A stretch of 64,000 nucleotides of DNA from Paenibacillus ihbetae. GTDB taxonomy: Bacteria; Bacillota; Bacilli; Paenibacillales; Paenibacillaceae. A program made the position numbers and the translations under genes. Positions 55,147-64,000 of the stretch are shown here, piece by piece. The stretch spans positions 1,426,001 to 1,490,000 of the forward strand of contig NZ_CP016809.1 of assembly GCF_002741055.1 (NCBI RefSeq). The letters run 5' to 3'. How positions within the stretch are numbered: the first letter of the stretch is position 1; each line of letters starts with the position of its first letter. The notes beneath the pieces were generated by a model, which saw only the letters and a program-made list of their open reading frames with translations, ran no database searches and had not been told where the DNA came from.

Positions 55147-55899
55147 ATGAACAGGTTTGATTTAACAGGCAAAACCGCGCTGGTCACCGGATCGGCGCGC
55201 GGCTTGGGTCAGGGAATCGCCATTGCTCTCGCCGAGGCGGGAGCCGATATCGTAGCGGTGTCCATGAATACAAGCGCGGAAACGATTGAGGCCGTAAAGT
55301 CGTTCGGCCGAAAGGCTTCGGAAATTCGGGTGGACTTAAGTGACCAGAGCAAGCTTGAGGATACGTTCAGTCAGGCGCTGCAGCTAAATGGACGCGTTGA
55401 CATCCTCGTTAACAACGCCGGCATCATTCGGCGCACACCAGCCAAAGATCATCCGGTGCAGGACTGGCTTGACGTGATCGATCTGAATCTGAACACGGTC
55501 TTTATGCTGTCCCAGCTTGCCGGAAGACATATGATCGAGCGCGGAAGCGGAAAAATTATCAATATCTGCTCCATGCTGTCCTATCAAGGCGGAATCAATG
55601 TGCCGGGATATACGGCCAGCAAGCATGGCGTTGCCGGTCTGACCAAGGCTTTGGCCAACGAATGGGCAGCCAGCGGTATTCAGGTCAACGGCATCGCGCC
55701 GGGTTACATCGAAACCGATAATACCGAGGCGATTCGTCAAGACAAGGAGCGCCGGGCATCCATTACCGAACGGATTCCGGCCGGACGCTGGGGCAAGCCG
55801 GAAGATATCGGCGGTCCTGCCGTATTCCTGGCCTCGGCCGCTTCCGATTATATGAACGGTCATATTCTGTGCGTTGACGGCGGCTGGATGGCCCGTTAA
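55147..55899 (+). CDS. kduD: 2-dehydro-3-deoxy-D-gluconate 5-dehydrogenase (KduD)
   Basis: Short-chain dehydrogenase of 250 aa that reduces 2,5-diketo-3-deoxygluconate to 2-keto-3-deoxygluconate, the step after KduI. Seen: nucleotide site TGSARGLGQGIA, NNAG motif (ILVNNAGIIRR), catalytic Ser in NICSMLSYQGG and YxxxK in GYTASKHG, plus DGGWM at the C-terminus. The start at 55147 lies about 12 bases after AAAGGAG, with no better codon. It ends in a strong terminator, closing the kduI operon. Confidence 0.93.
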   Translation: MNRFDLTGKTALVTGSARGLGQGIAIALAEAGADIVAVSMNTSAETIEAVKSFGRKASEIRVDLSDQSKLEDTFSQALQLNGRVDILVNNAGIIRRTPAKDHPVQDWLDVIDLNLNTVFMLSQLAGRHMIERGSGKIINICSMLSYQGGINVPGYTASKHGVAGLTKALANEWAASGIQVNGIAPGYIETDNTEAIRQDKERRASITERIPAGRWGKPEDIGGPAVFLASAASDYMNGHILCVDGGWMAR

Positions 55900-55928
55900 T
55901 GACTTTCGCAAAGCAATAGACTTTTGAG

Positions 55929-55973
55929 GCCTTCAGGCAGATCCGCCACGCGGTGAGCCTGAAGGCTTTTTAT
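55929..55973 (+). terminator. terminator of the kduI operon
   Basis: GCCTTCAGGC/GCCTGAAGGC with an inner CCGC/GCGG stem, followed by TTTTTATTTATT, 30 bp after kduD. Confidence 0.9.
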
Positions 55974-56187
55974 TTATTCCAAATGCCTTCGTCACAGCAT
56001 GGGACCTTATCGAATGCTTTGCCGTTTAACCGGTCTTCTTCATCCTTTCCTTTCAGCGATTCCATATTGGCGGCTTCAAAGCTTCAATCATATCAAAAGC
56101 GCGAATAGCTCCTTCCACCTTTGGGAAAAGCTAACGTTACGGTATGGCCGTCACAGGGCCTTGAACATAGAAAGGATGATATCAATC

Positions 56188-57072
56188 ATGCGCGGAACAC
56201 GTGCAAAACGATCTGTCAGCCTGCTCTTGCTGCTCTCCCTTGCAAGCACGATGCTGCTTCCCGGTTGTACATTCGACAGCCAGGACCGGGTGCCGACGCC
56301 GAATATGGGAATTAACCCGTACCGGGTCAATACGGGGAACCTGCTCGGCAATGCCGTGGAACGCGGCACTTTGCGGATCGGAACCGAGCGGGACTATCCT
56401 CCATTCAGCTATCGCGGCACCGGCGGAAGACTTACGGGGTTTGACGTGGAGATTGCCGAAGAGGTCGCACGCCATATGGATCTCAGGGCTGAATTTACAG
56501 AAGAAGCCTGGGACCGTCTCCTCCCCGGATTAACCGAAGGTAAATACGATGCCGTTTTTAATCAAATCGAAGACCGGCCCGACCGGCGGGAATTGTACGA
56601 CTTCTCCATCGCCTATCTGTCAACCGTCCCCGTCTTACTGGTTCGGACCGGGGAAGAAGAAATCCGGTCTTTTTCGGATATGAAGGGCAAACGGATCGGC
56701 CTGAACCCGACGGGAGCCTATCAAGAAATTGCCCGGAAGCACGGAGCGGAGGTCGTGCCGGCCAAATATATACGGGAAGCCGCTGACATGCTGGTGAAGG
56801 GAAGCGTCGATGCGGTGATCACCGACCAGCTGTCCGTCACCAATCTGAAGCAGCAGCTGCCGGACCTGCCGGTGCAAGCGGCCGCTTCATCCAGGGAGGT
56901 ATTCGAAGTATCCGCCGCATTCGTGAAAGGGAACCCCGATCTGCTCGCTGCGGTTAACAATGCACTGGCTACCATGCAGCAGGATGGAACCTACTTAACG
57001 ATCTGGAACAAATACTTTGGGGATACCCCGCAAAGCTACAAAGGCATTCATGACCTCAAGGACAAGCCGTAG
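56188..57072 (+). CDS. family 3 (amino-acid-type) solute-binding lipoprotein, orphan
   Basis: Lipoprotein of 294 aa. The signal sequence ends in the lipobox LLPGCTFDS. The mature part is an amino-acid-type binding domain (LRIGTERDYPPFSYRGTGGR, GFDVEIAEEVARHM, DAVITDQLSVTNL, FVKGNPDLLAAVN, DGTYLTIWNKYFGD) with the Asp/Arg residues that usually hold the amino-acid backbone. The start at 56188 follows GAAAGGATG; the open frame begins earlier but without a signal peptide. No permease or ATPase gene is adjacent, so the partner transporter is elsewhere. It may be a cystine- or polar-amino-acid-type binder. Confidence 0.88.
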   Translation: MRGTRAKRSVSLLLLLSLASTMLLPGCTFDSQDRVPTPNMGINPYRVNTGNLLGNAVERGTLRIGTERDYPPFSYRGTGGRLTGFDVEIAEEVARHMDLRAEFTEEAWDRLLPGLTEGKYDAVFNQIEDRPDRRELYDFSIAYLSTVPVLLVRTGEEEIRSFSDMKGKRIGLNPTGAYQEIARKHGAEVVPAKYIREAADMLVKGSVDAVITDQLSVTNLKQQLPDLPVQAAASSREVFEVSAAFVKGNPDLLAAVNNALATMQQDGTYLTIWNKYFGDTPQSYKGIHDLKDKP

Positions 57073-57144
57073 CTAAGCCCGCTGTGAGCTTCCCAGTTAT
57101 AAACCTTGCCAGGCATCCCTGGTGGACCGGCAAGCCAAAATAAG

Positions 57145-57186
57145 AGGAGCCTGCATTTAGCTGATATCAGCTAAATGCAGGCTCCT
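57145..57186. terminator. 42-bp perfect palindrome, bidirectional terminator
   Basis: AGGAGCCTGCATTTAGCTGA meets its own reverse complement (21-bp arms, no unpaired loop). T-rich sequence follows on the plus strand. It lies between the convergent binding-protein and rplY genes. Confidence 0.85.
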
Positions 57187-57202
57187 TTAAATTATCCGCT
57201 CG

Positions 57203-57832
57203 TTAGGATTCGTCTGTCTTCTCTTCGGCCGCAGCTTCGTCTGCGTCTGCAGGCGCTTCCGTCTCGGCTGCCTCGACGGCCCGTGGTACGATGACCGTGG
57301 CTAGCACTTCCTCATCCGAGGCGTGCAGGGTGATGCCCTTCGGCACTTGAATATCGGCAACGGTGAGCTTATCGCCGATTTCGAGCGAGGACACATCGGC
57401 TTCAAGCGCCGTCGGCAGCTCGCCCGGCAGTCCCTCGACTTCAAGCTCTGTTACTTGCGTTTGCAGGATCCCGCCTGTTTTGGTTCCGGCAGCGGTTCCA
57501 TGATATTCGACCGGAATGCTGACACGTACAGGCTTATTCATCGATATGCGAAGAAAATCAATATGAGCGACGTTTCCGCGTCTCTTCTGTATATCTTTAA
57601 TCAATACGGGAATCTGGCCAGAGCCTGGAATGTCCAGATGGAACACTTCCGAGCGTCCGGTATGAAACAGCTTGGCCGTCTCCTTCAAATCAACGGCTAC
57701 GGGAATGCTTTCGTCGCCCCCGCCGTATACAACACCCGGAACGCCGCCTCTCTCTCGAAGCGCTCGCCGTGAACCCCTTGTAAATTCATTTCGCACTTGT
57801 GCGGTGAGTTGAACGTTGTTTCCTTTTGCCAT
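57203..57832 (-). CDS. rplY: 50S ribosomal protein L25/general stress protein Ctc
   Basis: Binds 5S rRNA in the large ribosomal subunit; the long form (Ctc) is linked to stress in Bacillota. The 209-aa protein has the N-terminal L25 domain (RRALRERGGVPGVVYGGGDE, VLIKDIQKRRGNVAHIDFLR) and the C-terminal TL5/CTC beta domain (EYHGTAAGTKTGGILQTQ, GDKLTVADIQVPKGITLHAS). It ends in an acidic Ala/Glu tail of about 25 residues. The start at 57832 follows AAAGGAGG. It is a single-gene unit with terminators on both sides. Confidence 0.95.
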   Translation of the reverse strand: MAKGNNVQLTAQVRNEFTRGSRRALRERGGVPGVVYGGGDESIPVAVDLKETAKLFHTGRSEVFHLDIPGSGQIPVLIKDIQKRRGNVAHIDFLRISMNKPVRVSIPVEYHGTAAGTKTGGILQTQVTELEVEGLPGELPTALEADVSSLEIGDKLTVADIQVPKGITLHASDEEVLATVIVPRAVEAAETEAPADADEAAAEEKTDES

Positions 57833-57990
57833 GAGTAAAAATCCTCCTTTAACGAAAACAAAGTCTATCTCATTATTACCCGTATTTCCTGCTGGTTAAT
57901 CATTGTTTCTGGAAAGAGCCGAGATAAAAATATATGTTTCACTTCGAAACGTGCAGTGTAATAAGTATTACCCCTTTTGAAATATAAAAC

Positions 57991-58025
57991 AGGAGCCATC
58001 CTTCACTGAGAAAAGGATGGCTCCT
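57991..58025. terminator. terminator downstream of pulA
   Basis: AGGAGCCATCCTT/AAGGATGGCTCCT, 13 perfect pairs, with TGTTTTAT on the minus strand and TCTTT on the plus strand. It lies 45 bp after the pullulanase stop. Confidence 0.8.
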
Positions 58026-58069
58026 TCTTTGGATGCCGCATATGACGAACAAGCCGTTTCGCCGCTTGC

Positions 58070-60427
58070 TTAACTGGCAACCCCGCTGCGCTGGGTTACG
58101 GACCATCCCTCGCTTCCGCTATGCATCGAGAAACGGACCGTCTTCTGTCCAGGCGGGATGTCGATATAGTAATCCCGGTCGCCCTCCCGGTTCTCCCACT
58201 CGCGGAGCCGTATGATGCAGCCGATCCGCTGAACGCCCGCTGCGGCGTATATGACCGCCCTTGCCTTGCTGTCGACCCCTTGCGATAACGAGACGCTGCC
58301 GTCCTGCACGCCGGTTCCCCACACCCATGCGTTCCAGCCCTCGTACTTGCCGTCCTTCCGTTCGTACTCCAGCTCAATCTTGACCAATCCGTCTTTGAAA
58401 GCACTGTGGTCTTCATACAGAACCATCAGGGAAACACCAGGTACCCGGATGGACGCCTGATTCGTCGTTCCAATCGGTTCAGTGCCAGCGCGCTCCTCGT
58501 TCACCACGATGCTCCAGCGGTATGGCGTAGGCGGCAGCTCGACCGTCAAATCCTGCTCATTCGCGTTGGCAATAACGACGATTTGCCTCCATTCCCCGCT
58601 GCGGGAGCCGCCTTGAATACGGCAGGCGACCAAGCGGTCGCTTGCCTGGAGCACCTGCATGCGGCGCTCAATTTCCTCGCGCTTCGACATCCGAAAGGCC
58701 GGCTGCGAACGGCGAAGCTGGATCAGTCCTTTATAATAATCGAACACCGGCTTGAACAGCCTTTTGTTGGACCAGCGGATTGCGTTAATGGCATCACCGC
58801 TCCGGTAGCTGTTGTGGTCGCCAAATTTCGTCCGGAGCAGCTCGTCGCCAGCGTGCAGCAGCGGAATGCCTTGAGCAAGCAGCACGATCCCGTTGGCAAG
58901 CAGGCTGCGGCGGACCGGCTCCGATGACATGACCTGGTCCGCTTCGACGCCGGCATAAGGCCGGGAAGCTGCCGTGGCCTCCCAGAGGCTGCCCCCGTTC
59001 CCCAGCCTGCCGTCATGCAGCCGAAGCAGACCCGCCTCCTGGTCCATGCCCAACGCAATCAACATCTTATCCCATAGATTTAGGTTGTCATGGACCGTGA
59101 CATAATTCACCGTCTCGCAAGCCTCCTGCGCAAAATCGTGGATGGACCCCATCATTCCTTCCGCAATCGCCCCTTCCGTCCACGGTTCGCCGGCAGCAAA
59201 CCCTCTTCCTCGCCCGTCATTATCGCCTTTGATGGCATACCGGAAATGGTCGTTGAACACCGCAAAGCCTTGGCCCCGCTGCGTGCCCTTCACGGTCTGC
59301 TCCGCCAGCGGGCTAAGCCCTCCGGTCCACGGCTCGCCGTAAAACAGCAGCGACGGATCAACCTTCTCCCGAAGCTCCTGCACCACTTCCTTCATGGTGG
59401 TTGTATCGATGAGCCCCATCAGATCGAACCGGAATCCGTCGATATGATATTCCTCTGCCCAGTACCTGAGCGAATCCTTGATAAATTTGCGCACCATCGG
59501 CTTCTCCGTCGCCAGCTCGTTACCGACCCCGGAACCGTTGGATAGAGCACCGCCCGAGTCCCTGCGATAAAAATATCCCGGAGCAAACCGTTCGAATGGC
59601 CCGTCATCCACCGTAAACGTATGGTTGTATACGACATCCATGACGACACGGATTCCGCAGGCATGCAGCGCCTGAATCATTTCCTTTAGCTCGCGGATCC
59701 GGACGGCAGGGTCCATCGGGTCGGTTGCATATGATCCTTCGGGAACATTGTAATGCAGCGGATCATAGCCCCAGTTGTACTGGCTGCTGATGGAGTCGGA
59801 GCCGTATCCGTCGAGCTCATTGACCGTGGCAAAATCGAAGATCGGAAGCAAATGCACATGCGTGATGCCAAGCTCGACCAGATGGTCCAAACCAAGCGTG
59901 TTGCCGTGCTCATCCCTGAGTCCGCGCTCGGTAAAAGCCTTGAATTTCCCTCTATATTTCATTCCCGAATCGGTATGAATCGAGAAATCGCGCACATGAA
60001 GCTCGTACACCACGGCATCGGTCGGCTGAAGCAGCGGCGGTCTTACATCGTTCGCCCATCCCTCGGGATTGGTAACGGCCGGATCGATGATCGCTCCCCG
60101 GCAGCCGTTAGCCGAAACAGCTCTGGCGTAAGGATCCACCCCATAGCAAGCCGTGTTGTCTTCGGACCGGATCTCGTACATATAAAATTTCCCGTGCAGA
60201 TCTCCGTGGACATGCACGCTCCAGATTCCATCCAGGCTGCGATCCATTACGTATCGTTCCCCGCCCTCATGGTTTGTCACAAGGCCATTATCGTTGTACT
60301 CGCCGGCACTATCATAGAGCGCCAGCCGAACGCTCTTCGCAGCGGGAGCCCACACCTGAAAGATGGTTCCCTGCTTGCTATAGCTCGCTCCCAGCCTGCT
60401 GCTCGTACAGCTCTTGATCATGTCCAT
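58070..60427 (-). CDS. pulA: type I pullulanase (GH13_14)
   Basis: Cleaves alpha-1,6 branches of pullulan, glycogen and starch dextrins. The 785-aa protein has an N-terminal CBM48-like domain (about 15-95), the type I signature YNWGYDP near residue 217, and a GH13 barrel with nucleophile Asp in GFRFDLMGL (about 334) and acid Glu in FYGEPWTGG (about 362). A C-terminal pullulanase-associated CBM41-type domain (about 685-785, with GWNAWVWG) is present. That domain is usually N-terminal, so its place is unusual. No signal peptide, so it is probably intracellular. The start is ATG 60427, six bases after GGTGAGG; the frame is open to 60601. A cre-like site lies about 85 bp upstream. Confidence 0.93.
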   Translation of the reverse strand: MDMIKSCTSSRLGASYSKQGTIFQVWAPAAKSVRLALYDSAGEYNDNGLVTNHEGGERYVMDRSLDGIWSVHVHGDLHGKFYMYEIRSEDNTACYGVDPYARAVSANGCRGAIIDPAVTNPEGWANDVRPPLLQPTDAVVYELHVRDFSIHTDSGMKYRGKFKAFTERGLRDEHGNTLGLDHLVELGITHVHLLPIFDFATVNELDGYGSDSISSQYNWGYDPLHYNVPEGSYATDPMDPAVRIRELKEMIQALHACGIRVVMDVVYNHTFTVDDGPFERFAPGYFYRRDSGGALSNGSGVGNELATEKPMVRKFIKDSLRYWAEEYHIDGFRFDLMGLIDTTTMKEVVQELREKVDPSLLFYGEPWTGGLSPLAEQTVKGTQRGQGFAVFNDHFRYAIKGDNDGRGRGFAAGEPWTEGAIAEGMMGSIHDFAQEACETVNYVTVHDNLNLWDKMLIALGMDQEAGLLRLHDGRLGNGGSLWEATAASRPYAGVEADQVMSSEPVRRSLLANGIVLLAQGIPLLHAGDELLRTKFGDHNSYRSGDAINAIRWSNKRLFKPVFDYYKGLIQLRRSQPAFRMSKREEIERRMQVLQASDRLVACRIQGGSRSGEWRQIVVIANANEQDLTVELPPTPYRWSIVVNEERAGTEPIGTTNQASIRVPGVSLMVLYEDHSAFKDGLVKIELEYERKDGKYEGWNAWVWGTGVQDGSVSLSQGVDSKARAVIYAAAGVQRIGCIIRLREWENREGDRDYYIDIPPGQKTVRFSMHSGSEGWSVTQRSGVAS

Positions 60428-60510
60428 ATTCAACCTCACCGTCGCTTTAAAAGTAGATTCGCATCCAGTATGGGCACCTGAATCATGAGACAGACCTCCA
60501 GCATTTGAAA

Positions 60511-60524
60511 GTAAAACGCTTTCA
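60511..60524. promoter_or_regulatory. candidate cre site upstream of pulA
   Basis: On the minus strand TGAAAGCGTTTTAC matches the cre pattern TGAAARCGYTTWCN at 13 of 14 positions, 84-97 bp before the pulA start. Repression of a starch-degrading gene by CcpA fits. The rest of the 60428-60870 gap shows only hairpins (7-bp GGGATGC/GCATCCC at 60704-60721, and the terminator at 60747). Confidence 0.6.
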
Positions 60525-60740
60525 TATATCAGGATATGCCAAAAGCCTTCATTTGGTTTGGGTTCCCGCCAAATCCCCATATTTTTTAGGCTATTATACA
60601 AGCAAACATGCCTGCTGTCTTTCTTTTTTTATTGCGAGAATGCTTACGGCACCAAATGAACCAGGAAATTCCGGTCATCTGTTCGAAGCTGATAAAACGT
60701 ATTGGGATGCTATCGCATCCCTAATCATGCCGCAAACGAA

Positions 60741-60770
60741 AAAATAGCATCTGTCCGGGTGGACAGATGC
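60741..60770 (-). terminator. terminator of the pts operon
   Basis: GCATCTGTCC/GGACAGATGC with loop ACCC on the minus strand, followed by TATTTTTT. It is 100 bp after the ptsI stop. Confidence 0.85.
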
Positions 60771-60870
60771 CGTCAATTCATCATTTACTTTGGAAAAAGA
60801 TGTTCAAGATTCCCTTGGGAATATCAAGTTATGACCCAGTTTATGGCGCAAAACGTATAGCTTCAATGAA

Positions 60871-62592
60871 TTACGCGTTCGCAGCGTCGATCGCACGAAC
60901 CAGCTCGACCACTTCCTCCGCGGTTCCCATCTCCAGCGCTTTCGCTGCGAGCGTCTGCATCTCGGCGCGGGACAGCTTACTGATCTGGCTGCGTGCCGGA
61001 AGGATTGAGGTTGCGCTCATGCTGAACTCATCCAGCCCCAGTCCGAGCAAGATCGGAATCGCCGTTGAATCGCCGGCCATTTCGCCGCACATGCCGACCC
61101 AGCGGCCTTCGCGGTGGGCAGCGTCAATGACCATTTTAATCAGGCGAAGAATCGCCGGATTGTACGGCTGATACAGATAGGATACGCGTTCGTTCATACG
61201 GTCCGCCGCCATCGTATATTGAATCAGATCATTGGTGCCGATGCTGAAGAAATCCACTTCCTTGGCGAATTGGTCAGCCAGCACCGCCGTTGACGGAATT
61301 TCGACCATAATCCCCAGCTGGATATTGCTCGCAACCTGGATTCCTTCGGCCTCCAGCTTCGCCTTCTCTTCTTCAAGAACGGCTTTGGCTTCCCGGAATT
61401 CGCCGAGCGTAGCGATCATCGGGAACATGATGCGCAGGTTGCCGTGAACGCTGGCGCGAAGCAGCGCGCGCAGCTGCGTTCTGAATATATCCTGGCGGTC
61501 AAGGCACAGGCGAACCGCGCGGAAACCGAGGAACGGGTTCATTTCCTTCGGCAAATCGAGGTAAGGAAGCTCCTTGTCGCCGCCGATATCCAGCGTCCGG
61601 ACGACAACCGGCTTGCCTTCCATTTTCTCCAGGACCGACTTGTACGCGACATATTGAATCTCTTCGGAAGGCAGCTTGTCTCTGCCCATATACAGAAACT
61701 CGGTACGATACAGGCCGACCGCTTCGCCGCCGTTATCCAATACGCCGGCCACGTCGTTAGGCGTACCGATATTGGCTGCCAGCTCGACATGCACGCCGTC
61801 CTTCGATACGGTCGGCTCGGTGCGAAGCTTCTTCCACTCCTCTACCTGCTTTGCATAAGCCTCTTGCTTGGCGCGATATTGGGCAACGATCGCCTCGGTC
61901 GGATTGATGATGACATCGCCTTCCAGGCCGTCAACGATCATGAGGTCGCCGCTCTGAACCGAGGACAGCACATTCTTCGTTCCGACAACGGCCGGAATTT
62001 CAAGCGACCGGGCCATGATGGCCGAATGCGAGGTCCGGCCGCCAATGTTCGTCGTAAAGCCCTTCACATATTTGCGGTTCAGCTGCGCCGTATCCGATGG
62101 CGTCAAGTCCTCGGCAACGACTATCACTTCCTCGCTGATTTCCGAAGGGCTGACATAATTCAGTCCAAGCAAATGCTTCAGGATGCGCTTCGTCACGTCA
62201 CGCATGTCGGCAGCCCGTTCCTGCAGATAAGCGCTTTTCATGTTCTCGAACATCTGGATGAACTGCGCTGCCGTTTCGTTTAACGCATATTCTGCATTAA
62301 CCGACTCGGACTTGATTTTCTCCTTAACCGGATCAATCAGCTCGGGGTCGTTCAGAATGAGAAGGTGAGATTCGAAAATCTCAGCCTTCTTCTCGCCAAG
62401 CTCCTGAAGCGTCCGCGCCTTGATCGCTTCCAGCTCAGTCTGGGACTGAGCCAAAGCGGCATCGAGCTTCGCAAGCTCGGCGTCTATGTCCGTCACCTGC
62501 TTTTGGCTGATCGAATAATCAGGATGCTCGAGGATGAAAGCCCGGGCAATCGCAATACCAGCCGATGCCGCGATTCCTTTCAGATTATTCAT
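60871..62592 (-). CDS. ptsI: phosphoenolpyruvate-protein phosphotransferase (Enzyme I)
   Basis: General PTS protein of 573 aa that moves phosphate from phosphoenolpyruvate to HPr. The N-terminal HPr-binding helices lead to the phospho-His domain with [13 protein letters not shown] (His near residue 188). The C-terminal PEP-binding barrel has [31 protein letters not shown] and the active Cys in GMCGEMAGD. The ATG at 62592 overlaps the end of ptsH by 8 bp (CATGAATAA), so the two are translationally coupled. Length and motifs are complete. Confidence 0.97.
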   Translation of the reverse strand: MNNLKGIAASAGIAIARAFILEHPDYSISQKQVTDIDAELAKLDAALAQSQTELEAIKARTLQELGEKKAEIFESHLLILNDPELIDPVKEKIKSESVNAEYALNETAAQFIQMFENMKSAYLQERAADMRDVTKRILKHLLGLNYVSPSEISEEVIVVAEDLTPSDTAQLNRKYVKGFTTNIGGRTSHSAIMARSLEIPAVVGTKNVLSSVQSGDLMIVDGLEGDVIINPTEAIVAQYRAKQEAYAKQVEEWKKLRTEPTVSKDGVHVELAANIGTPNDVAGVLDNGGEAVGLYRTEFLYMGRDKLPSEEIQYVAYKSVLEKMEGKPVVVRTLDIGGDKELPYLDLPKEMNPFLGFRAVRLCLDRQDIFRTQLRALLRASVHGNLRIMFPMIATLGEFREAKAVLEEEKAKLEAEGIQVASNIQLGIMVEIPSTAVLADQFAKEVDFFSIGTNDLIQYTMAADRMNERVSYLYQPYNPAILRLIKMVIDAAHREGRWVGMCGEMAGDSTAIPILLGLGLDEFSMSATSILPARSQISKLSRAEMQTLAAKALEMGTAEEVVELVRAIDAANA

Positions 62593-62860
62593 GAAGTTCC
62601 CCTAGCCCTTCGTTGATCATGACTTCCTGGAGCGCTTGAAGCGCTTCGCTCTCGTTGCCGCCTTCAGTAATCAGCGTCAGCGTATCACCTTGCTCAAGAC
62701 CGAGGGACAGCACGCCAAGAATGGATTTCAACGTCACTTTCTTGCCGTTGGATTCCGCGAAAGAATTCGTGTCCTGGAATTTGTTAGCTGTGTTAACCAG
62801 TGCTGTTGCAGGGCGTGCATGGATTCCGTCTTCGTCGATAATTCTGAAAGTTTGTTGCAT
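62585..62860 (-). CDS. ptsH: HPr phosphocarrier protein
   Basis: Small PTS phosphocarrier of 91 aa. The active His lies in DGIHARPAT near residue 14 and the regulatory Ser (phosphorylated by HPr kinase in Bacillota) in [14 protein letters not shown]. HPr phosphorylated at that Ser is the corepressor of CcpA, linking this gene to the cre sites at araN, abfA and pulA. I place the start at the fourth-codon ATG 62860, nine bases after GTAGG; ATGs at 62869 and 62866 are too close to it. It overlaps ptsI. Confidence 0.96.
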   Translation of the reverse strand: MQQTFRIIDEDGIHARPATALVNTANKFQDTNSFAESNGKKVTLKSILGVLSLGLEQGDTLTLITEGGNESEALQALQEVMINEGLGELHE

Positions 62861-62938
62861 GTTCATCATCCTACTTTCTTCGGTTTTTATAATTTAGGTT
62901 CTTTCTAGCATAGCATAAGCCTGCTCATTCAAAGAAGT

Positions 62939-64000
62939 TTACCCCTTGGTGATCGTGATGATGGCCTCTTCGCCGCTCTTTACATCACCGGTTTTGTTCA
63001 GCTTAACCGCTGCGCCTTCCGGCAGATTCGAGAAGATGATCGGAGAAATGATGGATTTGGCATTCTCTTTCACATACTCCAGATCGACCTGCATAATCGG
63101 CTGTCCTGCGGTTACAGCATCGCCTTCCTCGACAAGCACGGTAAATCCTTGTCCCTTCAGCTTCACCGTATTTACGCCGATATGGACGAGCACTTCCTTG
63201 CCGCCGTCCGACATGATGCCGACCGCGTGCTTGCTCGGGAATACGTTAAACACTTTGCCGTTGACCGGTGAAGCAATGGTTCCGTTATGTGGCACAACCG
63301 CGAATCCATCGCCTGTCATGCGCTCCGAAAAGACCGGATCCGGCACATGGGATATATCCATCAGCTCGCCGTCTACCGGAGACACGATCTGCTCCGAGAC
63401 AAGCGTCCCTTCCGCTGCATCCGTATCACCGGCCTGCTCATTCGAGACGACTGGTTGAACCGGTGCGTCCTCCCCAGGCGAACCCGCCGTGGCAGAGGTT
63501 GTTTCAGTTGGAGCTGCTTTCCCGGAAATAATATCCTGGATCTGCGATTTAATCGTATCGGAACGGGTTCCGAAGATCGCCTGGATATTGTTGCCGACCT
63601 CAAGCACTCCGGATGCTCCAAGCTGCTTCAATCTGGCTTTATCGACATTGCCCTTGTCTTTGACTTCCACCCGAAGCCGGGTAATGCAAGCATCCAGATG
63701 AGCGATATTCGTCTGTCCTCCGAGTGCGGTCAGAATATTGGACGGCAGCTCGTCCTTGCTGCTTCCCGAAGCTTTCGAGCCCGAGTCTGTCGCAGCCGCG
63801 GCATCTTCGCGGCCAGGCGTCTTCAGATTGAACTTCCGGATGACGAATCGGAAGCCGAAATAGTAGATGACCGCCAGGATCGCGCCGACGATCAGCACAT
63901 TCCACCACGGTGTCCGGTTCGGGATGACGCCGAAGATCATGTAATCGATAAGCCCCCCGGAGAAGGTCATGCCGATCTTCGTGCCCAGAATATGCATCGT
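62939..64000 (-). CDS. ptsG: glucose-type PTS Enzyme IICBA, 3' part
   Basis: C-terminal portion of a fused IIC-IIB-IIA permease that imports and phosphorylates glucose or a related sugar; it continues past the right edge. Visible are the end of the membrane IIC domain (PWWNVLIVGAILAVIYYFGF), a linker, the IIB domain with phospho-Cys in HLDACITRLRV, an Ala/Thr/Pro-rich linker, and the IIA domain with phospho-His in EVLVHIGVNTVKL. Domain order C-B-A matches PtsG of Bacillota. ptsH begins 78 bp downstream. Sugar specificity cannot be fixed without the IIC part. Confidence 0.93.
   Translation of the reverse strand, partial: TMHILGTKIGMTFSGGLIDYMIFGVIPNRTPWWNVLIVGAILAVIYYFGFRFVIRKFNLKTPGREDAAAATDSGSKASGSSKDELPSNILTALGGQTNIAHLDACITRLRVEVKDKGNVDKARLKQLGASGVLEVGNNIQAIFGTRSDTIKSQIQDIISGKAAPTETTSATAGSPGEDAPVQPVVSNEQAGDTDAAEGTLVSEQIVSPVDGELMDISHVPDPVFSERMTGDGFAVVPHNGTIASPVNGKVFNVFPSKHAVGIMSDGGKEVLVHIGVNTVKLKGQGFTVLVEEGDAVTAGQPIMQVDLEYVKENAKSIISPIIFSNLPEGAAVKLNKTGDVKSGEEAIITITKG

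Overview
The window looks like chromosomal DNA of a Paenibacillus-like member of the Bacillota. The reasons are strong Shine-Dalgarno sites with frequent TTG and GTG starts, many lipobox solute-binding proteins paired with LplB/YtcP-type permeases, YesM/YesN-type sensor pairs, membrane-bound AraC regulators, an S-layer-anchored exoprotein, AraR boxes and catabolite (cre) sites. Almost all of it concerns finding, importing and breaking down plant and storage polysaccharides. Assignments come from reading the translated sequence by eye; no database search was run.

Region by region. 1-8.4 kb (minus strand): two close paralogues of a sugar-binding lipoprotein, two ABC permeases, a GH43 glycosidase, an alpha/alpha-toroid protein and the start of an MFS transporter that carries an early in-frame amber codon. 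A membrane AraC-type regulator (8.6-10.9 kb) faces them. 10.9-13.9 kb: a pectin methylesterase and an FAD-dependent oxidoreductase share a divergent control region with phased repeats. 14-15.9 kb: a possible signal-peptidase remnant, an aminoglycoside-nucleotidyltransferase-like gene and a 59-bp tandem repeat. 15.9-24.3 kb (minus): an LplB/YtcP/lipoprotein importer followed by a 1545-residue SLH-anchored GHL10 protein. 24.4-27.7 kb: three families of long tandem repeats, rich in hairpins, around one small DUF6953-like gene. 27.7-32.7 kb (minus): a solute-binding lipoprotein, a YesM-type kinase and a YesN-type regulator with no permease. 33-38.5 kb: small proteins, then the potassium/proton exporter pair khtTU and a YitT-family gene.

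38.6-52 kb is an arabinan/arabinose region. araN-araP-araQ and abfA lie divergent from an ArsR-type regulator that carries a beta-sandwich tail. araA-araR-araD-araB-araM follow, with two AraR boxes and one half-site. Arabino-oligosaccharides would be imported by AraNPQ (with an ATPase encoded elsewhere), trimmed by AbfA, and converted by AraA, AraB and AraD to xylulose 5-phosphate. 52-57 kb: a secreted glycerophosphodiesterase, kduI - DeoR regulator - kduD (pectin uronate catabolism, matching the pectinesterase upstream) and an orphan amino-acid-type binding lipoprotein. 57-64 kb: ribosomal protein L25, type I pullulanase with a candidate cre site, and ptsI, ptsH and the 3' part of ptsG.

The observations most worth following are the nested repeat region at 24.4-27.7 kb, the permease-less lipoprotein/kinase/regulator triplet, the ArsR plus beta-sandwich regulator, and a motif shared by several sugar promoters.
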